This document shows, in pieces, positions 43,857 to 55,195 of a stretch of DNA of 64,000 nt (its first letter is position 1; every line of letters begins with the position of its first letter). The notes under the pieces were generated by a model that was not told the origin of the DNA, made no database searches, and worked only from the letters and a program-made list of their open reading frames with translations. The stretch comes from Bemisia tabaci (Eukaryota; Arthropoda; Insecta; Hemiptera; Aleyrodidae): positions 3,009,434 to 3,073,433 of the forward strand of contig NC_092795.1 in NCBI RefSeq assembly GCF_918797505.1. The letters run 5' to 3'. Made by a program: the position numbers and the translations under genes.

Positions 43857-44361
43857 GGACCGTGTTAAGCAGAAAGGAACCAATCCACATCAGCTATTGC
43901 CATTATTAACGATGCAATTTAATTTTTTACATGAGTGTCGTCCTGCGGATTTTCGTGAAAATTCCAGTGAATTTTCTGCATAGTGCGAAGCAAATTCCTG
44001 AAAAGTTTCAAAGGAATCGACACAAACGACTCTTGTAAAAAATTAAATTATCCAGTTTTCGGCCACAGCTGATGTGCAGTGCTAAGGAAACACGCCGTAT
44101 GAACATTCGAGTGTTGCCAAATTGGCTCCGATAAAATGTATATTTTTGAGAAAAGTTATCAATATTTTTCCTTGAACTTTTTAGATCATTCAGATCAAAT
44201 AACGAACGAAATTCCCTGGAAAATGGAGAGAAAAATGTTTTTAAATATTCCCGATAATTCGTGATTTATCAAAAGACATTTGGCAACGCCTAAAGGCTCA
44301 TACGACGTGTTTCCTTAGCGCGGCAGTGATGTGGCTTCGTTCCTATCTGCTAAACGCGGCC
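43857..44361. mobile_element. Inverted-repeat element family C, copy 2, interrupted by MITE A
   Basis: Left GTTAAGCAGAAAGGAACCAA, then TCCACATCAGCTATT; right part AGCTGATGTG is split from GGCTTCGTTCCTATCTGCTA by the 253-bp MITE A copy 3. Confidence 0.75.
44074..44326. mobile_element. MITE family A, copy 3, nested in element C
   Basis: Ends GTGCAGTGCTAAGGAAACAC / GTGTTTCCTTAGCGCGGCAG. TGATGTG occurs on both sides (44070-44076 and 44327-44333); if the first three bases of the element are its own, the target duplication is TGAT, agreeing with 4-bp duplications at other copies. Confidence 0.85.
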
Positions 44362-44907
44362 CGTTTAAGAGACGACCCATAACCTAAGATTTTTTTTTAA
44401 AAAAAAAGGGGAAAGATAGAAAAAAAGCCGCCCTTCACTTAAAAGTCTTGTGAAAGCACGGCAATTACGTTAAAAATCTGTAAAAAGAGTGCGGAATAAA
44501 GAAGGCAGGCGGAGCGAAATGGGAAAGAAGATAGAATGGAGATGAAAGGGTGGCGGCTCTTGAAAGTTACAGATGAGTCTTAAGATGGAATATGACAACA
44601 AAGTGAACTGAAATTCCCTCATGATTAGAGTCGCGGCGCGGCGACGGGGTTGGCGGGGGGCGGGGCAGTTAACTGGCATAAGGACCCAAGGGTGGAAGGG
44701 GTGCGCCCGCGCTCGGGCGGGAAGGGATGACAGGATGCGAAGGGTCGGAAAAACGGATTAAACAGGTCAGAGGTATCTCCTCAGTCGCCCGGAATTATGT
44801 CCGATCTTCCTTCAACAAACGCCGCCTATTCTCTCGCGCTCCGGAAAAACCTCCTATCAACGGCCAGACCTTGCCAAATTCTTCTTATAATGACCGAATT
44901 TTCTTCA

Positions 44908-45346
44908 GAATTCAGGTGACAAGTGGAAATGTCCAATACAAAATGTTCAATTATAAAAAATGTCCACAATACCCAAACATTGTTTGTCCAACACAAAATG
45001 TCCATAAACTGCAATTTCCAGTAAAAATAATGTTAATATCCTATTTGTCATGCCTAAATAATTTCCAAAAAAGTAAGAAAAATACCATATAGTATGAAAG
45101 AATTGTGTGAATTAACCCAATAAATTTGAAAACTGGGTAGGTAGTTGGAAGTCCCAAATTCACATTTACTTGCAACGAAATGGACGCATCTCCTCTTGGA
45201 ACATATTTCTTGTAGGGTATTTTTCAGTTAAGACATTATTTTCTTGTGGAATTTTTTAACCATGGACATTTTTTTGGACATTTTAAGTGGAACATTATCC
45301 TTATTGGACATATTCTAATGGGCATTTCCACTGAGCACCAGAATTC
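44908..45346. mobile_element. Inverted-repeat element family P with internal TGTCCA repeats
   Basis: Ends GAATTCAGGTGACAAGTGGA / TCCACTGAGCACCAGAATTC. TGTCC (left half) and GGACA (right half) are repeated many times inside (for example 44931, 44961, 44988, 44999; 45265, 45277, 45307), a punctuated inverted arrangement. Confidence 0.65.
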
Positions 45347-45404
45347 ATGGGCTGTATTCATAGTCGTTCCTAAAACCTCCTTAGGGAGGCCCTACACGGA
45401 TTAC

Positions 45405-45905
45405 ATTTAGCAAAAAGGAACCAATGTTGATAGGATTGTGCAACTGGATTGCATTAAAAAGGAACCAAGAACAGTGCAGTATTGATACGCTTGTGCAACT
45501 CTATCTTTTGGGATAAAAGTACTGTGATCATGCAAAATATGAAATTTGCATGTCATTTGTTGTCTTTACAGTTTTTCGAGTGTAAAATAGAAACTGGTCA
45601 TGGATGTTCAGGATTTTTTTCCAAGACAAAAGGAGTTGCACAATCTTAGCAACATTGCAATGCTCTTGGTTCCTTCTTGCAAAATGAAATCTAACTTGCA
45701 TTCTTTGCAAAAAATTACTGAAATCATGCACAAAATTAAGTTCACATAGGTAATTCCCCTCTTGCATTCATAGTTAAAATAAAACTTATCAGACGATCGG
45801 TTCGTATTATTTGCGAGGTATAGGTAAAAAAAAGTTGCACAATCCTATAGCAATATTGGAATGCTCTCGGTTCCTTCTCGCAAAAATCAATCCACATGAT
45901 TTTTG
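45405..45905. mobile_element. Composite inverted-repeat element family Q
   Basis: AAAAAGGAACCAA..GATTGTGCAAC at 45411-45450 is answered by GTTGCACAATCTTAGCAACA..TTGGTTCCTTCTTGC at 45636-45680 and again by GTTGCACAATCCTATAGCAA..CGGTTCCTTCTCGC at 45834-45885. The open frames on the minus strand across it are repeat-derived. Confidence 0.6.
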
Positions 45906-45959
45906 AGCGTATTTTATAGTCGTTTCTTAAACAGCTTCTTTTCCTTTGGAAGCCTCGTA

Positions 45960-46199
45960 TCGACGGTGAAACTGCAAAAATGCGCATCTCGGTCGCGATG
46001 TTTTGAATTCTCTACTGCTATTTTATTCTTTAAAGGCGGACCGAACCAATATCGTGGCTCGAAGTTTTCACAGAATATTCTTTTGAGAAGAAAAATCATT
46101 GAAATTTTCAAAACATGACGTCCATGTAGAAAATAAAGTATGACAGGAAGTCTGCAACTCCGCAAATCGAGGTACGCATTTTTGCAGTCTCACCATTGA
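45960..46199. mobile_element. MITE family B, copy with TA duplication
   Basis: 240 bp, ends TCGACGGTGAAACTGCAAAA / TTTTGCAGTCTCACCATTGA, TA on both sides (45958-45959, 46200-46201). Core AAAGTATGACAGGAAGTCTG present. A further degraded copy follows at 46215-46437 (GCCGCGTATCTCCG..AGAGATACGTGG). Confidence 0.8.
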
Positions 46200-46437
46200 T
46201 ATTGATGACCAAAAAGCAAAGCCGCGTATCTCCGTTTTTTTTTTTTTTTTTTTTTTTGGAAAATTGGTCATCGTAATTTCTTCATAATTTCCTTGATTTT
46301 GCTTCTATGCTGACAGCATATTCTGTATACATTTAAAGCTATGATGTTGGCTAAATTGTTTCAATTCGAGGAAATCAAATAGGAGCAAAATTTATGAAAC
46401 TTCGCAATAGAGATACGTGGTTTCATACTTTGACCAT

Positions 46438-47340
46438 CAAATTAGCGTTTAGACAACTAAAAATTCTGCGATTAATCGGAAAAACCAAAGTGTTAATGAC
46501 TTTTTTTAAATACGAAATTTTTTTTTAAAACAAATTTGGCAACTCTAAAACGTTTGTCAGGCCTCTTTCCTCAGCACGACAGTATTGCTCTTTAGGAGGA
46601 GTTTACCTGGACGTGTTATTTCTCAAAAGGAACAAGTTCATTTTTAGACGAACCACAGGACCCTTTAACTCTCTTACTTCTTAGGGCTTTCGTGAAAATA
46701 GGTTCGGTCCCTTCTATGATTAAATAACTTGTTTCTCTCGCTTTTCTTTAAGCGCAAATCATCCTCTTTCAACCCTAAAAGACTCCCCCTCTCCAAGACA
46801 GGTGTGCGCACAGCTTCAAAATTTTCCGAGGGGAATGGCGAAACTTTCGTCCTCCCTTGAGTTTCAAAAGTGATTATCGAGTTCGCTCCCTCCTCCTTTT
46901 CCGCTTTTTTCTGTTATTTGTGGCCTTATTCTTAAGTTTAAGCGAAAAGAGTTTGAAAAAGGTTTGCATCTAATCAACGGGTCATTCCTGAGCCGGTTTA
47001 TTGTAGAGCTCTCTCGATTTCAGTCGAAAAATTGAGTCCTCTCTTGGTTAATATACTTTTTATTCAGAACGATGACTGAAGTCTAAAATACGTATCTCCA
47101 TTGCAACGCTTCAAAATCTACGGTTAAATTAGTTGCAGAGATTACTTGTTGTAGAGACAAATCATTGTAATGCGTGGCAAAGATCTGTTTCCGAAACTAT
47201 TCGGTTGAATTTTACTCAGGGTTTGTGAAAAGTGTTCATTAAATGATACAATTTTGGACAAGTATTGTGATCGTGATTGGTTATAGCGTGTAAAAAATAT
47301 ACCGTAATAAGTGCAACATCGCAAACTGGGGTCATTGTTT
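46438..47340. other. Repeat-poor intergenic stretch
   Basis: The right end of a MITE A fragment is at 46540-46583 (TTGGCAACTC..CCTCAGCACGACAG). 46600-47060 shows no known repeat and no gene. Confidence 0.4.
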
Positions 47341-47344
47341 TTTA

Positions 47345-47800
47345 ATTCCACTGTCGATACAATGAAAGTATTTTCGAACATGCATCATTATAATTACCTT
47401 GATAATAGGTTGCGATGATTCGCAGCCCTCGCGCTTGCGCAAGATTGCCCACGGCGCGGCGCTGCGAGCAACTATTATGGCACGGAAGAGTTGCACAGTA
47501 TCAAGCGAAATTGAAGGCGCACTAACGCTAGTAAATTGATCGACACCGCTGCGCTGTTTTATTGTGCGTCGAATTTAAAGTTTCAGATGTACTGCTCTGC
47601 GATGCAACTTCTTATTTGTAGGTCAAAATGTTACTTGTGCCCGCAAATTAGTTCATTTAAAAAAATAGGAACAAACTTCCATTCAGTGCCTATAAAGTGT
47701 TTTCCAGTTTGGCAATAATTTTGCGTGTATTTGGTTGCTGTTAAGAAGAAAAGGGCAATCAATCTCTCTTACCAATGATGGAATTACGCTTAACTAAACT
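47345..47800. mobile_element. Repeat family J, copy 1
   Basis: Shares long blocks with 53370-53720 and 56382-56815: CTTGCGCAAGATTGC, GCTGCGAGCAACTATTA, GTTGCACAGTATCAAGCG and AATTGAAGGCGC. It ends with GGCAATCAATCTCTCTTACC. Class unknown. Confidence 0.65.
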
Positions 47801-47845
47801 TACCTACTCTTTAAAAGCGTGATTCGATTTCAATTATCTTCCTAT

Positions 47846-47915
47846 TTTCTACTTCTTTTTCTTCTTCTTGTTCCTCTTCTTCTGCCTCTACCTCTCCGTC
47901 TTCTCCTTCTTTGAT
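47846..47915. repeat. Pyrimidine-rich tract (TTC/TCT)
   Basis: CTTCTTTTTCTTCTTCTTG and similar triplet-like stretches on the + strand. Confidence 0.8.
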
Positions 47916-48342
47916 GTGTCACCGCATGACACACGCCAGAAGTCGTAAGCTTTTGCACATATGTGTTTTTCCCCCTTAAAACGTCCTATTAAATCATGCC
48001 TAAAATACTGAACTTCATCCAAATTTAGCAAGCTTCTGCGCTAAGAGGCCTGGTTCTGTCAGAAACGCTTTAAACTGCTTCAAACTTTTTTCTATCTTTC
48101 TTGAGTTGTGCCGCGCTCCACTGGTATTCAGGCACTCCAAGGGCACAAATATGGACCAAACTGCCCAAAAATCATTCATATGAATACGAAAGAGGGCTGT
48201 TAAAATTTTAAATTCCAATGCTCGACCCACCCAAAGAAAGATCATGAAGAAATTGTCTTTCTGTCGAATCCAGACCATCAGCGAACCTAGCGAGTGGTAG
48301 GTAACATTGGTTTTTACACCCTTCAAACCTACGGAAATGTAT

Positions 48343-49026
48343 CAATGGGTCAGTTGTGCTGGTCACAGAATCGTGTTTTGATACTTAATTCTTGTAGATT
48401 AGCTAAAAATAATAAGATCCGTCCAAACCACAACTTTCTACGTTCAATATTAACAGAGATATCGCCCGTTGAAAAGTCGGGTTTTTGACGTCATCCACCG
48501 TGGTAGTGACATCCTTGGTTCCTTCCACCTTGTTTTCATCCAAGTTTCACGTTGAGTATAACAGTGCGTCGCTGACCGATGAAAGCAAGGTGGAAGAAAC
48601 CCCGCGGTTTCACTACCGCGGTGGATGACGTCAAAAACCCGACTTTTCAAAAGGCGATATCTCGGTTAACATATCGACGGTGAAACTACCAAACCACGTA
48701 TCTCGTTTGCGGTGTTTAAAAATCTACGCTCGCATTTTATTTTTTTGAAGTAGACCAAATCAATATCATTCCTTGAAATTTTCACAGAATTTTCTCCGCA
48801 CGAAGAGGAAAAATCACAGAAATTTTCAAGACTGGACGTTAAGTAGTTTTTCATTTAAAAAATAAAGTATGACAGGAAGTCTGCGACGTCGCAAACCGAG
48901 ATACGTGGTTTGGTAGTTTCACCGTCGATATGTAGAAAGTTGCAGTTTGGACAGATTTCATAATTTCTAGCTAATCGAGGATCGAGCATCAAAACACGAT
49001 TCTGTGACCAGCGTAACTGATCCGTT
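48343..49026. mobile_element. Large inverted-repeat element family F, copy 1, interrupted by MITE B
   Basis: Left arm GGGTCAGTTGTGCTGGTCAC, then AGAATCGTGTTTTGAT and ACTTTCTACGTTCAATATTA; right arm holds the complements ATCAAAACACGATTCTGTGA and CCAGCGTAACTGATCC. The middle has a second inverted pair (CTTCCACCTTGTTTTCATC / GATGAAAGCAAGGTGGAAG). MITE B sits in the right arm at 48674. Confidence 0.75.
48674..48928. mobile_element. MITE family B, young copy 2, nested in element F
   Basis: 255 bp, nearly identical to 6673-6927. TA lies on each side (48672-48673, 48929-48930). Its position inside the arm of element F shows it arrived after F. Confidence 0.88.
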
Positions 49027-49040
49027 CTCGGCGGGTCAAG

Positions 49041-49285
49041 TCGACGGCCAAAATGCCAAACCACGTATCTACGGCGTTTGAAAATTTCCGCTCTTATTTA
49101 ATTTTTTCGAAGGAGGACAAGCCGACCTTCAATCTTGAAAATACAAAATATTCTGCTAACGAGGATGAAAAATCAAGGAAGTTTTCAATAAAGTTTTTTG
49201 ACAACGAGTAGACCTTTTTCCCAAAATAGAGTCTGACAGGAAGTCTGCAAGGTGGCAAACGAAGATAGGTGGTTTCGCACTATGG
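49041..49285. mobile_element. MITE family B, diverged copy adjoining element F
   Basis: Starts TCGACGGCCAAAATGCCAAA, then CCACGTATCT; contains GTCTGACAGGAAGTCTGCAA and ends around GGTGGTTTCGCACTATGGAC. Confidence 0.65.
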
Positions 49286-49331
49286 ACATGGACATGGAAG
49301 TGCCCCGACAAGACTGGATTTTTCATGACAG

Positions 49332-49640
49332 AGGTGATTCGTCAAGCTCAAGTGAAGTGGTTGAACTGGCATGAGATAAATCGCATCGATTAGGTAAAAA
49401 ATGTCGGCAGATTTTGAATTTTTAGCAAAAAAAAGGACGATAGCCTTAAAAATCGGCAAAATTCAGAGAAATGAAAGCAGAATAGTGTTCAGAAAAAAAC
49501 CTCGCATTTGATACAGAAATCGATTTTCCAAACACTATTCTGCTAAAAATTCAAAATCTGCCGAGATTTTTGATCTTATGCGACCACGATATATCGCATG
49601 CCAGTTCGACCACGTCACTTGAGCTTGACGAATCACCTTA
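49332..49640. mobile_element. Inverted-repeat element family E, copy 3
   Basis: Ends GAGGTGATTCGTCAAGCTCA / TGAGCTTGACGAATCACCTT; arms contain TCGCATCGATTAGG and ATATCGCATGCCAGTTCGAC. Best-preserved copy in the window. Confidence 0.82.
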
Positions 49641-50440
49641 AATGGAGAAAAGCGAGTGTTGCCAACCTTCTGGATCCAGACCGGACATCGCTGAACGATG
49701 ATAAAGCTCGATGAGCGGTGGAACCGCGAGCCGGCCGAAAGCAAAACAGCAACGGGAGTTATTTATCGCATTCATAAGTCATCGCGGCGGGCGCGGTGCG
49801 GTGCGGTGGCGCAATAATGAAAGTAAAAAACGATTCGGAAGCGACAAAATGAACTGATATTTGAATACAGATAAACCAAACATTAACACGAGAGATTTAT
49901 GTAGGATAGCGCGAGCTGAGGGCCAGCGGCCGGGGAGGGTGGCCGTGGCTCGGAGCCCCTTTTGTTGAAGGGATAAAGGGCGGCTCAATGTTTCCATAAT
50001 GGAAAAACAAACACAACACAGGGTGTGATGAGCTGGTGTCATCAATATGGACACCCACCGCCGCCGACCCTCTCCCCAGAGAAGAATTTGTCACCAGAGC
50101 ATCTGTCACTAGTTATATCTCATAATGCGTGTCATAACCTTTAAAATATTGTTTCACCTAAATAGCCAGTGTTTGCGCTGGCAAAAATAAAATCAAAGTC
50201 ATCGGGTCCTCCCCTCCGCCTCGGGCAGGTTCCTCCGCCGATTCATCGCCACCTCCCTTGTGGCCCGACTCAACCGATTTTTCCATTACGAAAATCCTTC
50301 TCACCCAGATAACGGTCCGGCCATTTCTTGCTGGTTCGTACGATCCATTCCCTGGTTAGCCGTTGGGAGGCGATAGCAATGTAGGCAGTTGCCTATATTT
50401 AAAATTCCCAGGGGCGCCTGGGCAAAGAGTTTCTTAAGTT

Positions 50441-50475
<35 letters not shown>

Positions 50476-51884
50476 AAAAAATAAATAGTCCTAATTTGAC
50501 CGACCTTGTTCTTTTATACGAGAGGCTTGCTACGATAGTAGTAGGAAAAACTACATGGAAAAACATGTGCAATAGCTCAGGAGTCAGGACTCCTTAAAAA
50601 GTATTCAAATGGGAACGTGTTAAAAATCTGAAAACTTGTAAGAAGAAGAAAAATAAGAAGAGAAAAGAGAAAAATTAGAAGAGAGATAAGAAGAGGAAGA
50701 CTAAGAGGAGAGGAGAAGAAAATAAGAAGAGAGAAGGAGATGAAAAATTAGAAGAAAAATAAATGCCTGAAGTTCTCTCTCTTTTCTTCCCTTTCCGCCC
50801 TATTCCTCCTCCGTCTCTTCCTTCTTCACTTCTTTCATTTCATTCTTTTCGACCATTTGTTTTCGACTGACCATTGACAACCATTATCGTGACTCCTCAC
50901 GATGCAGCATTTCACTGTTGTTTATTTTCAAGATGCGATTGAAGTTTCAAGAGTTTAGTTTTGTGATTAAGAGGAAAAGAAGTTTTAAGCTAAAAAAATT
51001 ACACGGGCTTCAGCCCTCAAATAATTTTACTTGATGACAGACAAAAAACTGGACGCTAACCTTTAATTTTTATCTGTAATACTACGAGTACAATTATACT
51101 TGTTAATATTCAAATGAGCGAAAGCTCAACTATTTTAATAATATCACCTAACGGATTAATGATCTGGACCCTTCGACAGAAATCTTGGTGGTGACACCGT
51201 AAACTGCGAACCTCACTTTGTGACCTTTACCAGGTTTTCCGGCGATCTGGAAAATCTGGAAAGGTGTAGAAGAAGTGAGCAAATTTCGCAAGCAACAATT
51301 AACAGGGGTCAGCTTAATTAAAAGGAAAATAATCCAATGTTTATTTCAAAGCTCAGAAAAAATCCGGGAATTCAAGCATTATGGAGTCAGGGAAAATAAA
51401 GAATTAATGATGGAAACCCTGTTTGCAGATTTCCCGTGATATCTTTAAAGTTTAAAGGGCCGCCGTTACAAAACACTTCATTCAATTTTTTCTTTCTTGC
51501 CCTCTCAAAAATTTGCCGTCATGAGTTTGATCAGAAATGCGTTCACTATTTATCTCCTAGGAAATCAAATTCGGAGCGGAACTTTAAAAATACAACATTC
51601 GAAATACGCGTTTTCGCCGTTTCTCTGCCGCATCAAAGGGTTCTAGTGATGGCAAAATTGTTCACATTTTGAAGGGCTTTCCTCCATTTTTCATCCTGAC
51701 TCTCCCGCACTTGCAAATGCAGAGAAAATCGAGACACTTACCTTGGGATGGACTCAGATGTTCACCCCAACCACATCCATATCGAGATAACTGCTCCACA
51801 TTAGATAGGAAAGACTCGTCGCAAAGGGCAGGGGTACAGACAGTGCCGTCAAATCTATCCCAATTCCCCAAACTTTTTGCGCTG
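49641..51884. other. Repeat-poor intergenic region with simple tracts
   Basis: 49730-50110 is CG-richer than its surroundings and matches no repeat seen here. T28 at 50444-50471. Purine tract 50637-50765 (AAGAAGAAAAATAAGAAGAG type) is followed at once by a pyrimidine tract 50772-50850. 51425-51625 resembles an eroded MITE B. Open frames here are unrecognised. Confidence 0.45.
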
Positions 51885-52128
51885 GGATCCCTGCACCGTA
51901 GAAAAACTCATGTGAACATTCAAACGTTGCCAAATTTCCTCTAATTAGATGCGGATTTTCTGGAAAAATTTTGAATTTTTTTCTTCGCATTTACCAGGGA
52001 ATTTTATTTCCGATTCGATCCGGTATATCCGAGAATTCCAAGAATAGAGATTGGTTTTTTTCCTCGTAAATGAACATCGTAGTGGATGCGATTTGGCAAA
52101 ATTCGAAGGGATTTACGTCGTTTTTCAC
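51885..52128. mobile_element. MITE family A, degraded copy
   Basis: CATGTGAACATTCAAACGTTGCCAAATTTC on the left (51910-51938) and GGCAAAATTCGAAGGGATTT, then ACGTCGTTTTTCAC on the right match family A's inner blocks; ends are mutated. Confidence 0.5.
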
Positions 52129-52558
52129 AGGGAGAGCGAGGCTAGGAGACCCGGCAGGGACGGGAGCGCGAAGGGACACACATGAATTTACTTTCGGGTG
52201 GGCCAGGTCCCCGCGCGTGGCTGGGCGTATTGTAATGTTAATGAGCGTGGAGAAGAAGTGTGATCCCTCTTTTAGTTAGCGGTGTCACCCCATTGTTGGT
52301 GTTTTGTGTCCGAGGCTAACCAAAATATCATTTATATTGCATTTAGTCGTCCGAGGCTGCTCCCGAGGAAAGTATTCAATATAGAGGACTCAAGCTGGGC
52401 CGATCGCGGGCAGGGGAGGGATTCGGGAGGGGGGGGGTTGTCGAGGGGCCAAAGTCAATAACACACACCACTGGGCACTGCGTGTTTAATATTGGTATTA
52501 GAGATCTCCAGGCCGGCAAATTATTCGCATTCGCCACAGATTCGTCCGCCTCGTGTTC
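52129..52558. other. Repeat-free island
   Basis: 430 bp of higher CG content with no match to repeats in the window, including CATTATCATTT-like AT cores (ATATCATTTATATTGC) and GTTAATGAGCGTGGAG. Contains a G10-11 run at 52430. May be regulatory; no gene seen. Confidence 0.35.
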
Positions 52559-52810
52559 TGCCGTGCTAGGGAAAAACGACGTATGAATATTCGAGAGTTG
52601 CCAAATTTCCCCGAGTAAAACATGTATTTTTGAGGAGAGCTACGCATATTTTTCCTTGAAATTTTCAGATATTTGGGATTAAATCGTGAACAAAATTGTC
52701 TGAAAAATTCGAAGAAAAATATTCACAATTTTCTCTGTAAATTCGGGTTTTCTTGAAGGAAATACGGCAACGCCTGAGGGCTCATACGACGTTCTTCCTT
52801 AGCACGGCAG
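52559..52810. mobile_element. MITE family A, copy 4
   Basis: 252 bp, ends CTGCCGTGCTAGGGAAAAAC / GTTCTTCCTTAGCACGGCAG. Flanks TGTT and AGTT share only part of a duplication. Confidence 0.8.
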
Positions 52811-53369
52811 AGTTGGTTCCGCTTTGATTTTTCTCGGATGGGTCCTGGAAAATTCTCTCTCCTTCTCTTTCGTTGATCAAATTCGAATGGGAAGTAGAGA
52901 CTATTCGGTAGTGTCCCGGCAGCACTGGGCAAAATACGGTCCTAATAGAGAATTTACAGGTGTCTGACATTTTGTAAATTTCATGTTTAGAATAAATTTA
53001 CTAAGAGCACTGAGCACTATGATATCCTTGGTTTCTAAATTGAACCATTATCGGAGAAAATACGACAAAAAAACCTAATCTGCTAAAATACATGTGCTTA
53101 CATGGTAAATTCCGACATGTGACGTCATAAGGAGGCATATTTTCTCACTTATATATCTGCTGCTCCACGATTTCCCATTTCGGAAGAAAAATATGAAAAA
53201 TAATGCGAACGCAGCTCATTTAATACTATCAGATGAAGGAATTATAATTTTGTGTGCAAATTCTCCGTTCGTCGTTCCTCACGCGAAGAAACGTGACGGG
53301 TTCAAAACTGCCAAAATTGCAATTGATTAACGTACTATAAAAAGTGCAACATCTTAAATTAAGGTAATT

Positions 53370-53720
53370 GTGTCATAGTTTTATCGTCAATGCAATGAAA
53401 GTATCTTCAAACATGCATCATGTTCATTATCTTAATAGGGATGCCTTTACAGCTCTCAAACTTGCGCGGGATTGCTTACGGCGCTGCGAGCAACTATTAC
53501 GGCATGGATGTGTTGCACAGTATCAAGTGGAATTGAAGGCGCGTGAACGATGGACGCCGTTGTTTTACTGTGCGTGCGTTTGGAGTTTCAAATTCCTCGC
53601 TCTGCGATGCAGCTTCTTATCCGAGTGTCAAGTCAAAATATCACCAGCACCCTATAGTAAGCTATCTTCCTATTTTGCGATGTTTCACTTTTTACGGTAT
53701 ATTTTTTACAGGTGAACCAA
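53370..53720. mobile_element. Repeat family J, copy 2
   Basis: AAACTTGCGCGGGATTGCTT, GGCGCTGCGAGCAACTATTA and TGTTGCACAGTATCAAGTGG shared with copies 1 and 3. The 115-codon open frame here is part of the repeat. Confidence 0.65.
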
Positions 53721-54623
53721 TTGAATCGGGACATGCAAAAACCGCTAATGTCCATTTTTCCAGTCTGAAGTTTTTTTGAGTTTATAATACTTTTAAAGCG
53801 TTGATACAACCCTAAAAGTGACGAAAGGACTCGTTTTAGGATTTAGAAAACCCGAAGACGAGTTTTAACGCCACTTTCGTGGTTGCAACCAACTCCGAAA
53901 AGTACGAGTATTATGAACTCAAAAAAACTTAAGGCTGGAAGAATGGAAATTAGCGGTTTTCGCACGTCCCGATTCAATTGGGATGAAAATTAAAATTACA
54001 CCACGGCTCATTTCGATTGCTTTAAATCCAATCGAACGGCTCCTTTGAAAGAGGATAAAAGCGCCAAAAGTCAAGTTTCGAGACAACATGAAAAAACTTG
54101 ATTCCTTCCACAGTTTTTCGTGTTAATTTCCGAAAAATTAACCTATCTGCGACATGCGAACTGTAGAAGGATCACAGTTAAACGAGGAGGCTCGAAAAAA
54201 TTGAGCGAGAAATAGAAACATTTAAGATCTTTGGCGGACACGCTCCTCTCCCACTAATCCACTCAGCACTGACATTTTTAGCAGTATTATGACAGTCAAA
54301 TAGTATGCGGTTAAAAATCATAGTAAGTACCCTTACTCGTGTTTTTTATCGTCGAGAAGTACTCCGAAGACTGAAATTTCCGAAGTACTGGAAGAGATGG
54401 CCCGGAAATCACACCCTTTTTTCACTAAAGCAACTATTCAAATGTTTAATAAGACGTTTTAAAAGCAATTTTGGTAAAATCATCGTTTGCTAGTAAGATG
54501 CGGCCCTCGAAGAGTAGTATTCTGTCAGAAACTCAATTTTTGAAAATTTGGCGGTTACGCCCTTTTTCAAATAAATCGTTGAATAACTCTACAAATGCTT
54601 AAATTTTGGTCTTCAAATTCGTC
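53721..54623. other. Intergenic stretch without gene
   Basis: 53760-53945 holds a loose inverted repeat (TTTTTTTGAGTTTATAATAC / GTATTATGAACTCAAAAAAA, at about 53769 and 53907). Otherwise nothing recognised. Confidence 0.4.
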
Positions 54624-54862
54624 GCTTCCCTCACGAAAGAACGTAACTACATTTCAATGTTGCCAAATTTCCACCCGCATATTGCATTTTTACTTAAAAA
54701 ATCTTGGCATTTTTGACTGTTAATTTCGCTGATTTTTCATCTGATCCTAAGCAAAAATCAAAGAAAAATTGCACGCACACATGCCAGTAAAACAATTAAA
54801 TTGTTTGAGTCGATTTTGCAACCTCGGAATGGAGTTACGTCCCTTCGTCCGAAAACGAGGCA
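54624..54862. mobile_element. Inverted-repeat element family I, copy 1
   Basis: CCCTCACGAAAGAACGTAAC..GTTGCCAAATTT on the left, GCAACCTCGGAATGGAGTTA, then CGTCCCTTCGTCCG on the right. Similar plan to family A but different ends. Copy 2 is at 58513-58765. Confidence 0.6.
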
Positions 54863-54936
54863 TTCCGCATGTGTGCACAAAGTCTCATCTTCCTTCAACC
54901 GGTCCTAATTCCGTGCTTTTTTCGTGCACTCCAATG

Positions 54937-55195
54937 CGAGGGGCTTGTTGTTGAGGACAAAGCGCATAAGTGAAGTTTTTGCCATTTCAAGAAATGCCCG
55001 TTTAAAGTTTCAAAATTACATGGAGCCTTACGGCAGAAAGGAAGTTTAAACTGACTTTTTGATACTTTAAAGTTGGATTTTACTTGTGAATTTTTCCCGG
55101 AATATACTTTGAAACTAGTTGTAGGTAAGTTGACAAATACCTCAATTTTTTCAAAAACTGCAGTTAAGCGCCTTGTCCTGGAAGCCCCTTAATTG
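54937..55195. mobile_element. Inverted-repeat element family H, copy 2
   Basis: GAGGGGCTTGTTGTTGAGGA, then CAAAGCGCATAAG on the left; CGCCTTGTCCTGGAAGCCCC, then TTAATT on the right; core AAACTGACTTTTTGATACTT. Confidence 0.7.

Noticed and set aside
45528..45987. Minus-strand frames with protein-like appearance
   Set aside because: They fall on repeat family Q and repeat each other, and carry no known domain.
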